Both the position numbers and the translations under genes were made by a program. From Odobenus rosmarus divergens (Eukaryota > Chordata > Mammalia > Carnivora > Odobenidae): 64,000 nucleotides of DNA. Numbering within the stretch: the first letter of the stretch is position 1; every line of letters starts with the position of its first letter. Shown here one piece after another: positions 56,049 to 64,000 of the stretch. Below the pieces are notes generated by a model, which was given only the letters and a program-made list of their open reading frames with translations, did not search any database and had not been told where the DNA came from. Location of the stretch: the NCBI RefSeq assembly GCF_000321225.1, contig NW_004451878.1, forward strand, positions 446,410 through 510,409. The letters run 5' to 3'.

Positions 56049-56206
56049 GGGGCACCTGGGCAGCTAGGTCAGTTAAGTGTATGATTCTTGCTCTAAGCTC
56101 AGGTCTTGATCTCAGGGTTGTGAGTTCAAGCCCCGTGTTGGGCTCCACACTGGGCACGGAGCCCACTTAAATAAATTTAAAAAATTAAATTAAAAAAATT
56201 TTTAAA
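56049..56206 (+). mobile_element. Old short Can-SINE variant
   Basis: The head 'ggggcacctgggcagctagg' and 'gagttcaagccccgtgttgg' are followed by 'gcacggagcccacttaaat' and an A/T-rich tail. The long CT-rich middle is absent. No clean duplication was found. Confidence 0.9.
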
Positions 56207-57555
56207 AGGCTGTCTTGCTTTGTTTGGGAAAACTCTAAAGGGTCATGCCAGGTCCAGAGCTTCCATAGTCTCAGCTGAGTCCCTGGTGGCAAGCACAGTG
56301 GGGATCAGCTTCACCTTTGGTCCCATCCTACGGTCCTCACTTCTTTCTGGGTGTGTCTCCCGAAAGCACTCCTGAATGAACCTGCACGCAAGCCCCCATT
56401 TCAGAATGTGCTTCCTTCCAGAGAGCCCTATCTAAGGAATATGTGAAATAATCAAGAGTGGGAGCAGTTACTGTGGAAAAGGGAAGAGATAGGGGGATGG
56501 GGAACAGAAGGGGCAAATAAGAACTCAGTGAATCAAGATGCGGTCTCGCAGGACTAGTGACGACAGCATACCACGGAGCTCACGTGCACCCAGAGTCCAC
56601 AATGCAAGACAAAAAACCTGAAAACATACCACCTGTCTGTGGACAGTACACCAGCCTCCCCTTCCTTTGTTCACATTTCTCTGTAACCAGACCCCAGTGA
56701 CTCTTCTGCTGGCAGGCCAGTGACGAGCAAGGAATGGACTCAGAAAAAGCAAGGGAGGTAAATGGGCAAGGACTGTTTTCTTACCCTTGCAACTAGGGGC
56801 AACCTCAAGAATCTGGAAGCCAGGAACCCCCTTGGCCCAGGTCCATCCTTGCTGCAAGGAGCTATAAGAGATACATCCCACCCAGCAAGGGAAGGAGGAA
56901 GTAAAGGAGTGTGGTAGGGGGCAGGGGGAGGGAGAGACAGACAGAGACAGAGAATGTGTTTCCATCTCAGGCATGGAAGAGCCCAAGATCTGACAGAGAT
57001 ATAGATTCTATGCTTTCCATTCACTCCAGCACCAGATGGAGCAAGAGATCTTTATGGAACTTGTGGGGAGGGGGTTACTTATATCTGGGGAAGCAGCTTC
57101 ATCTGCCTCTGAGCCAGATGCCACAACAACTTGGGCATCTTGCTCTGGCTTCTACTCCCCAGCTTGCCTGCCTCTCCCCTCCTCCAGCTCTCCTGCTTGA
57201 TATTTTTCTGTAACAAAAACTTGTTCCCTTCCTTGGGCCTTGACCCAGCCCATCTCCTCTCCATACCCCTCTCCCCCATCTCCAGAGTCCTTTCACCCTT
57301 TCAGTGTCTAGATGGGTCTCTGGGTTAGCGTCACATATGCAGACACTGAAGCAGGTAAGGGTCCAAAGAGAGCAAAACTGATGCAATTGTGCTTGTCTTG
57401 GAAAGTATGTGCCCTGGGAAGAGGCTGTGGAACGTTAAGGAAGGCCACTCAGAGGCTGACCAGAGGCTGAAATGCCCAGAGTTCTCTCTCTTCCCAAAGA
57501 AAAATAGAGAACTATGTTTAAAGAGCATAAGTAAATTATAATGTGAATTCACCAA
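56207..57555. other. Noncoding stretch, no gene recognised
   Basis: The 153-codon minus frame at 56,525-56,986 and neighbouring frames show no domain. GA-rich DNA lies near 56,930-56,950. No repeat is clearly identified. Confidence 0.4.
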
Positions 57556-57770
57556 CCTACCCTTTTCATAAAATATACTGAGCTCCTACTATGTAGCATG
57601 TAAGTATGTTCACAAGGCAGGGACTTGCAAAATGAGTAAGATGCAATCCTTGGTGTCTAAGAGCTCATGGTCTGGTAAAAAGGTAAGACTTGCACACCAA
57701 TATTGATGATGTAGAATGTAACATGGTAAGGGCAATAAAAAGAGTTACCCCCAAATTCTCAAATTGTTCA
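57556..57770 (+). repeat. Ancient interspersed repeat, MIR/L2 class
   Basis: The series 'actgagctcctactatgtagc', 'gtaagatgcaatccttggtg' and 'aagagctcatggtctggta' matches the family at 2,080 and 28,205. Confidence 0.65.
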
Positions 57771-58139
57771 GAGCAGAGAAAGTCACATTAGAAGGAAGAA
57801 TCAAAGGTTTCCTGAGCCACATAACTTTTGAAACAGCTTGCAACTTATGGATAGAATTTGTTACTATACTTCAAAAATTAATTTTAATGCACTTAATATA
57901 CGTGAATACAATGTAAGGCATTCAATACACTGAACAACATTTTTCAAAGATGATCAATATTCCTACTGCTTTCTAAAAAAAACTGCATGAAATAAGAAAT
58001 CAAGATTCCCCTATTACCCATCTCCTTCCATCTCCCAAACTAACCCCAAAACTAACTAAAGTAACTATTTTAACAGTTTGGTATGAATCAGCCCTAATCT
58101 TTGGATGGAAATGATTTTAACAAAAAGAAAAGAAGGGTA
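57771..58139. other. Noncoding AT-rich stretch
   Basis: No gene is recognised; an old L1-like A/T-rich piece at 57,860-58,100 cannot be confirmed. Confidence 0.35.
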
Positions 58140-58870
58140 ACCCAGGTAAAGACCAGGAGGCGAGAAGAGAAAAGGCAAGTTGTATGCCCGGTGTGTGTGG
58201 CCAAAGTAGGAGATGAGAGATGACATCAAAACAGGGGGTCAGAGTCATGTCACGGAAGGTCCTCAGTGCCGGACTCTGGCATTTGGGACATTATTCAACA
58301 GGCAATGTTAGATAAGAAATGGTCGAAGGAGTTAGGGATTTTTAGCTACAGTAAGAGAAGATCTGGGGGCACAGGGCAGCAATAATTCAATTATATAAAG
58401 TGCTATCATGTGCAAGAGAGATTAGGCTTTTAATTTGAGGATCCACAGGTCAGAATTCAGGTCAATAACTTGAAGTTTCAGGAGTGGTATTTCAGTTCTA
58501 TATAGATAGGAAAGGACTTTCTAACAAACAGACCTCTGCCATAATAGAACAGATGACCTGGGGAAGAGTAAGTACCTCTTCACTGGAGAAGCTCTGGCAG
58601 AGGCCCAGTGACTAATCACTGTGGACAGAAGATTTGTGCATCAAGCAGGGAGCAGGGAACTTGTAAAGTCTTTTCTAACATTAAGATTCTACAGTAAAAT
58701 GAGGAAGCAGTGAAGGATTTTTAACTGAGGAGCTATATAATTAGAGCCATGCTTTAAAAAGATTAATCTGGCAGAAACGTATAGATTGGGTCAAAGTAGA
58801 AACAAACTTAAAACAGATGAGCATGAGGCTGATAGAATAGCTCAATCAAAAGCAATTAGGACTCTGGTTA
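58140..58870 (+). repeat. Ancient interspersed repeat, same family as 2,480-2,870
   Basis: It carries 'acattattcaacaggcaatg', 'gtgaaggatttttaactgagg' and 'aaaaagattaatctggcag', the typical order of this old mammalian repeat. A TATA-rich part lies at 58,390-58,405. Confidence 0.55.
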
Positions 58871-60060
58871 AACATGGTAGATTAGGCATGCTTGTTATCT
58901 GTACTCCCTCATAAAATGCAACTAAAATGACTGCATGAATAAAAAGGACATGAATCCACAAAGACAAAGACTATGGAAGAGGAGACAACAGCAGACGGGA
59001 GGTGTCAACAAAATCTGACTTGGAACTGGAAGCACCAGGTGTCTATTTAGGCCAAGGACCTGGCTGAGGCTGGAAATGAGGCTGTAGCTGCCCAACACCC
59101 CACCCCCCAAATCCCCAGGAGATGACAGGACATCCCTGGAGAGACTATATTGGAGGAGGTCCACATGAGGGACAATAGTCACAGCTAAATAATGAGGTAC
59201 AATTCTGAAACCAGAGGAGTTAAGGGAAAGATTACACACTGAATGGTACGATCCCGTGGTTCCCTTCCCTGGCTAGGCTCCTGGAATGCCAGCAGCCAGG
59301 CTCATACTCACCTCCTCAGGCAGAAGATTAGAGAATTTGTTTCTTGGGAAACTTAGCAGGTCAAGAGAGAAGACTAATCAACACTGAGATTTAGGGGCCC
59401 CCAAACAAATGGCCAGAACCCTGACTAATCACCCTGCTATAAGGCCCATTAGTCACCAAGACTAAGTACCCCCACCCCCCCCCACACACAGAATCTCTAC
59501 CTGAGCCTTAGGGCATCATTTTAAACACTAATGCCAGGCAATAATTACTGAAAATTTTAGTGAAATCTCTAACACAAAATACCGAACAATCAAAATAAAG
59601 GAATTTTAAGGAAACAGGCAATGCAGAAAGAAAAGAAAACTTCAAAAATAGAATAACTAAAACTTAAGAGAATCAAGGGATGACACTGTATTCATAAAAA
59701 AAAACAAGAGGATGCCATGGAAGAGAACAGAGAGTGGGAAAGAGCTTTTTCACACTGAAATAAAATATCCCAAATAAAACACTAAACAGAAAAGCTGGAA
59801 GAGGGCTGGGAAGCTCTCACTGAACATAGAACGAAACAGAAAACAAAATGGAAAATAGAAGGAAAGGGGGAAGTACATTTGAGGATCAATCTAGAAGGTC
59901 CTCAATCTAACTAATAGGAATTCCAGAAGGAGAGAAGACAGAGAATTGAGGCGAAGAATCACCAAAGAAATAATATTAGAGTATTTTCCAGAACTAGAGC
60001 CCACAGTTGCCTAGGCTGACAGGGTCTATGGGTGCCCATCACTACAAATGACGAAGTGGC
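58871..60060 (+). mobile_element. L1/HAL1-like LINE, 5-prime and ORF1-like part
   Basis: Sense A-rich LINE DNA: 'aactaaaatgactgcatgaat', 'ccccaggagatgacaggac' and 'gaggatgccatggaagag'. The reading frame is destroyed. The L1/HAL1 label rests on composition and on the L1 3-prime end that follows. Confidence 0.55.
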
Positions 60061-60560
60061 ACCAAGGATTGTCACTGCGAAATGGCAGAAGATCAGGGAT
60101 AAAAACTAAACCCTCTTCATGGAAGCATTATTCATAATAGCCAAAAAGTGTAAACATCCCAAATATCCATGTGGTATATTCATACAGCAGAATACGATTT
60201 GGCAATACAAAGGAATGAGTACTACAACATGCTACGACATGGAGGAACCTTGACAAGGTTGTGCTAAGTACAAGAAGCCGGTCACAAAAGACCACATACT
60301 GCGTGCTTCTGTTTCTATGAAATGTCCAGAAGAGGCAACTCCATAGAGACAGATGTAGATTGGAGGTGGCCTAGGGCTGGAGTGGAGGTAGTTTGAGGGG
60401 GAGTTCAGACTGGGTACAAGGTCAGTTTCTTTGGGGGATAATCAAATGTTTTAAAATTGATCGTTGTGATGGTTGCACAACTCTGTAAATATACTAAAAA
60501 CCACAGATTGTACACTTTAGTGAATTATATGATATATGAATTATATCTCAATAAAGCTGT
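60061..60560 (+). mobile_element. L1 LINE 3-prime end
   Basis: A classic L1 3-prime UTR: 'gcattattcataatagcc', 'catacagcagaatacgatttgg', 'cctagggctggagtggagg' and 'atatgaattatatctcaata'. Confidence 0.9.
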
Positions 60561-60561
60561 A

Positions 60562-60672
60562 TATTAAGGAGAGAGAAGGAAGGAGGGAAGGTGGGGGAGA
60601 GGGAAAGGGAGAGAGGGAGGGAGAGGGAGAGAGGGAGGGAGAGGGGGAGAGAGAGAGAGAGAGAGAGAGAAT
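60562..60672. repeat. Purine (GGGA/GA)n low-complexity tract
   Basis: Over 100 bases that are almost pure G and A, starting at the end of the L1 and finishing as a GA dinucleotide run. A Can-SINE then follows. The 95-codon frame over it is an artefact of the repeat. Confidence 0.95.
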
Positions 60673-60675
60673 GCT

Positions 60676-60886
60676 TTATTTTTTTACTTTATTTTATTTT
60701 ATTTTAAAGATTTTTAGTTATTTGATAGGAGACAGCGAGAGAGAGAACACAAGCAGGGTAAGTGGGAGAGAGAGAAGCAGGCCTCCTGCCAAGCAGGGAG
60801 CCCGATGTGGGGCTCGATCCTAGGACCCTGGGATCATGGCCTGAGCCGAAGGCAGACGCTTAACAACTGCGCCACCCAGGCGCCCC
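60676..60886 (-). mobile_element. Can-SINE (SINEC)
   Basis: It runs from a long T/A-rich tail ('ttattttattttattttaaag') to 'gcgccacccaggcgcccc'. An imperfect duplication, AGAATGCTTTA near 60,668 and AGAATCCTTTA near 60,892, flanks it. Confidence 0.94.
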
Positions 60887-61560
60887 AAGAAAGAATCCTT
60901 TAAACTTCCAGAGAGGAGAAAAGGTTGAAGACAAAGGAATAGGAATCAGAATGGCATTGGACTTTTTAAAAACAGGCCAAGATATAAAAGAGGTGGTAGC
61001 ACAGGTCTTTAAATTTTTGAGAGGCGCCTGGCTGGCTGAGTCAGTAGAGCGTGAGACTCTTGCTCTCAGGGTCTCAGGGTCTTGAGTTCAAGCCCCATGT
61101 TGGGTGTGGACCTTACTTAAAAAATAGTAAACACATTAGGAGGAAAAGTGACTTTTAACTAACACTTCCATATCTTGACAAATTATGAATCAGAGTTGAA
61201 CAAAAACATTCTCAAAAATTCAAGTAATAAAAAATGTTTCCTGTAAATCTCTTCTGTGAAGGCTTAGAGAAGAGATGAATATCATCAAAATAGGCAGTAA
61301 ACTAGGAAAGAGGAAAACACGAGACAGGGAATTCAGAAGCTCACATGGGCGAGGAACGAAAGGAATTCCCAAAATGTTGATGCAAAGTGCCACAGGGCCT
61401 TAAGACTGACCTGTCCAGAATGGAGCAGGAAGAGAGATGATCTGGGTGGCAAATCTCAGGAAAAATAAAATGAAAGTGAACTGCTATGGAACTGATAAAG
61501 ACGCCCGTGGCCAGACTGGAGGGAATTTATAGTTCTAGAAAATTTGGGGGCAGAGTTGGT
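60887..61560 (+). mobile_element. LINE remnant (L1/HAL1-like), interrupted by a SINE
   Basis: A-rich sense LINE DNA, for example 'gagaggagaaaaggttgaag' and 'ctcaaaaattcaagtaata', on both sides of the SINE at 61,022-61,135. It probably belongs to the same insertion cluster as 58,871-60,560. Confidence 0.5.
61022..61135 (+). mobile_element. Old short Can-SINE variant
   Basis: The head 'gaggcgcctggctggctgag' and 'gagttcaagccccatgttgg' are joined directly to 'accttacttaaaaaatag'. The CT-rich middle is missing, as at 40,217. Confidence 0.88.
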
Positions 61561-62540
61561 GATAGATACTTATCAAACTAGGCAAATTTTAAACACCAAT
61601 ATTAACTAAAAAAAATAATACATACAAGAAAGGAAATGTAATCATAGTACATGGCAGAGCTTAGGTGCAATGTTTCCACAGTCATAATACTATAAATACT
61701 GAATGCCAATTTAACCCAAAATTATCTAGTAACTAAATTAGGAGGCTCGAGGGAGAAGTGGGTATTTTTGTGTTGGAATGTGTTAGAGAGTTAACATCTG
61801 CCAGAGGAAGACAATGATGTTGGCAAAGTTCGGGAGATGGAATGAAGCATTAGCAGCATAATGCTGTTTAAAAAATACAGACTAGATACAGGAAGAGAAA
61901 TTTAATTTCAGAAAGGTCATCAGCCTTGAGTTAGAGTAGTGGCTGGTGGGGATGGATTTGGAGGATGTGGAAGCTGGGCTGAGGACCCAGTAAATGTGGA
62001 GGGCAAGGGGAAGGGAAGCCTAAAGCCAACAAGAAACAAAATCATCCCATGGTTTTAAGCCTGGGTTGCCATAATGGTGGTGCTTGGGGAAAAAGCAAAG
62101 TTGGAGAAAGTTAACTGCCAAGTTAGCTGCTTGGAAGGCAGATAAGGGTGGCCTCTGCTGTGTTCTGGGCAGTGGGGTCCCTTTGGACGCACCCCCTTTG
62201 GTGTGCCTCTGTGGCTTCTGGGGGCACAGCATTCTGACTGCAGCTGTGTGGCAAACAGAAGCTGAGAGCATCTCAAATGTGTGAGATTCTGGGTGTCAGA
62301 AATCACTTAAATTAATTCTGCTGATGTTCAGCTAATCAAATCAAAGGCCGGAGAAATTAATCCAAGGGAGGAAACAGTTAACCAAGGGATGGTCAACAAC
62401 AGTGTTAAGGGACTTAGAGAAGTAAAGAACTGAAGACCAAGAAAAGGCCGTTGGATGGGGCAGTTAGGTGATCACCAGGAAAATCAGTGCCCCGGCGTGG
62501 AGGGGGACAGCCACAGTGCGGGGTGTGAGAAGTGATGTAG
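61561..62540. other. Noncoding stretch, no gene recognised
   Basis: AT-rich to 61,900, then unique-looking. Opposed frames at 62,020-62,306 show no domain. Confidence 0.4.
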
Positions 62541-62665
62541 GGGCTGTGGGAGCGGATCCTACCTGACAGCGCCTCGCACTTAGTAAGGGCTCCACAAATA
62601 TTAGTTGTTGTGTTTTTTTGTTTTTTCCAGAGAACATGATGATTTAAATAAATAAAAAAAAAAAA
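62541..62665 (+). mobile_element. L2 LINE 3-prime terminus
   Basis: The strings 'ctgacagcgcctcgcacttag' and 'taagggctccacaaatattag' are an L2 end, followed by T- and A-rich DNA. Confidence 0.6.
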
Positions 62666-62851
62666 GGCTGGTGGCTTTGAGAGGACAACTAAGTCTTTAA
62701 AGATGTTTGAAGGAAAAAAAGGAGTCCTAGAGCTGGCATCTAGACAGAGGGGAAGGCCAGGCAGTGACAATGGCTAATGGAGCCGAGAAGAGCAATGGCT
62801 GATAGAAGTAAGAGCCAGAGTACCTGGACAGACATTAAAAAAGGACATGAG

Positions 62852-63049
62852 GGGCACCTGGGTGGCTCAGTCATTAAGCGTCTGCCTTCGGCTCAGGTCA
62901 TGGTCCCAGGGTCCTGGGATCGAGCCCCGCATCGGGCTCCCTGCTCAGCGGAGAGTCGACTTCTCCCTCTCCCACTCCCCCTGCTTGTGTTCCCTCTCTT
63001 GCTGTCTGACTCTGTCAAAAAATAAATAAAATCTTCAAAAATAATAATA
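62852..63049 (+). mobile_element. Can-SINE (SINEC), well preserved, with 15-bp duplication
   Basis: The best-preserved sense copy: 'gggcacctgggtggctcagtc', 'ggctcaggtcatggtccc', 'gatcgagccccgcatcggg', CT-rich middle, and tail 'aaaaataaataaaatcttc'. AAAAAAGGACATGAG is duplicated exactly at 62,837-62,851 and 63,050-63,064. Confidence 0.98.
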
Positions 63050-63064
63050 AAAAAAGGACATGAG

Positions 63065-63300
63065 TGCAACAATTGGTTGTGAAAAAGAGGACAAGTCCAG
63101 ACTAAAGGAGAAGAGAAAAGGATGGGGGCGGGGGAATATCCAGATCAATTTTGAAAGGAAAGAAAGGGACATTGAAAAACCCTAGATTGGGTGATCTCTT
63201 TCTAAGGAAACCAGGAGGCATAAACCATCAAATGAAAGTAGGTATCTGCAGTGGGAGGTGGGGTGTGGGGGGTGTTGCAAGCTGGAAGAAGCCAGAAAAG
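63065..63300. other. Noncoding stretch
   Basis: G/A-rich DNA between a SINE and a DNA transposon; no gene supported. Confidence 0.4.
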
Positions 63301-63308
63301 CTTTGGAA

Positions 63309-63555
63309 CAGTGGTTCTAGACCAGGAGTAATTTTGCCTGCGACCCTCGCTCCCATCCCCGCCCCCGGAAGACCTTTAGTAATGTCTGAAGCCACTTTTT
63401 TTTTTTTTTTTTTGCTGTCACAGTGCGGGAGGAGGTGCCACTGGCATCTAGTGGCATTTTGTGGAGGTCAGAATGCTGCTAAACACAGGCCAGCTCCCCA
63501 CAACAAAGAATGATGCTGTCCCAAATGTTAATTGTACCAAGATTGAAAAACCTTG
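63309..63555 (+). mobile_element. MER20 (hAT-Charlie) nonautonomous DNA transposon
   Basis: Full-length pattern: it begins CAGTGGTTCTAGACCAGG, contains 'agtaatgtctgaagccac', 'actggcatctagtggcat' and 'ccccacaacaaagaatgatg', and ends 'gattgaaaaaccttg'. The flanks CTTTGGAA (63,301-63,308) and CTTTAGAA (63,556-63,563) form an 8-bp hAT-type target duplication with one mismatch. A run of 18 Ts at 63,396-63,413 is an expansion inside it. MER20 copies have been linked to regulatory activity in mammals; nothing shows that here. Confidence 0.92.
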
Positions 63556-63563
63556 CTTTAGAA

Positions 63564-63780
63564 CAACTATTGAGGCGATTTCACTAAGCAGTCAACAAGA
63601 AATGTGTAGGACTGCTCAGCAGTCCCAAGGCCAAACCAAGCTTAAATAACATAAATCTGAATCCAGTTGGTATGGTTTTTTGAAGTTTTCTAGTTACATT
63701 AAGCAGAGAGAGCTCATATAAGTAGAATGTCTCATTTTGAAGGGCTTTACAAACATTTGTCATGAATCCATTGCTAAAGG
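63564..63780. other. Noncoding stretch
   Basis: Unique-looking DNA; no gene supported. Confidence 0.4.
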
Positions 63781-63965
63781 TATAAATATCTAACATTTAT
63801 TACCTTAAACAAATCTTTGAGGTAGGTACCTTTTCTCTGGCTTTCCACTGAGGAAACAAAAACACAGAGGCATTAAATAACTTACCCAAAGTCACACAGC
63901 CAGTACAGATAGAGCCAGGGTTTAAAGCCAGGCAGTTTAATACAAGTATCTGTTCTCATCAGGAT
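63781..63965 (-). mobile_element. MIR SINE
   Basis: Reverse MIR order: 'taacatttattaccttaaac', 'tttgaggtaggtaccttttc', 'aacttacccaaagtcacac' and 'gccagggtttaaagccagg'. Confidence 0.85.
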
Positions 63966-64000
63966 TCTATGCCTTTAGGGGACCTCTAAAATCAATTCCA

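Noticed and set aside
56525..56986. 153-codon minus-strand frame
   Set aside because: Although long for AT-balanced DNA, it has no recognisable domain, no splice context and low-complexity Ser/Pro-rich parts.
60536..60823. Arg/Glu/Gly-repeat frame
   Set aside because: It is the translation of the purine tract and the following Can-SINE.
62860..62950. Possible functional tRNA genes in the SINE heads
   Set aside because: The heads are tRNA-Lys-like but lack an intact cloverleaf and sit in complete Can-SINEs with A-rich tails and target duplications. The same holds for all thirteen copies.
1..64000. CRISPR arrays, operons, bacterial or phage features
   Set aside because: The repeat content, CpG island and transposons are those of a mammalian nuclear genome; no regularly spaced direct repeats with spacers or bacterial gene organisation were seen.

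Overview
The window is nuclear DNA of a carnivoran mammal, most likely an arctoid (the bear, panda, seal or mustelid side of Caniformia). The main evidence is thirteen Can-SINE (SINEC) copies. Each has a tRNA-Lys-like head ending in the strings GGTCATGATCCCAGGGTCC and GATCGAGCCCC, a CT-rich middle and an AAATAAATAAAATCTTTA tail; most of the longer copies are flanked by direct repeats. The background is the usual eutherian layer of MIR, L2, MLT1 (MaLR) LTR, L1/HAL1 and MER20 remnants. The subfamily was judged by eye and the species is not determined.

No protein-coding exon could be recognised. The open frames are short, or they lie inside GC-rich DNA, simple repeats or transposon remnants. The one strong gene-related landmark is a large CpG island at about 22,990-26,420, densest at 23,860-26,340. 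It carries (GGC)8, a second CAG/CCG tract, a long purine/pyrimidine-biased tract and a C-run cluster. At its right edge is a minus-strand arrangement of GC box, CRE-like TGACGTC and, about 70 bases further on, a good splice donor (CAG|GTAAGC, exon end at 25,946). This fits a promoter and short first exon of a minus-strand transcript whose remaining exons lie to the left or outside the window. The gene was not identified.

Layout: 1-16.7 kb holds old repeats (MIR, L2, one MLT1 LTR, a 2-kb L1 3-prime fragment ending in perfect hairpins). 16.7-29.6 kb is repeat-poor around the CpG island and contains AT-rich stretches that look like conserved noncoding elements. 29.6-64 kb is rich in Can-SINEs and L1/HAL1 fragments, with further candidate conserved stretches near 31.8, 35, 44.4, 48.4 and 50.2 kb. 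Only one of the thirteen Can-SINEs lies in the first 29.6 kb.

The most unusual structure is at 53,694-54,158. A 50-N gap is bracketed by two identical 124-bp copies of one segment. Between the left copy and the gap lie exact copies of two other pieces of this same window (51,608-51,684 and 49,706-49,800), joined with only 2-3 bases of shared sequence. An assembly or library artefact is the default reading; a real templated-insertion rearrangement is the alternative. No novel multi-gene system was found.
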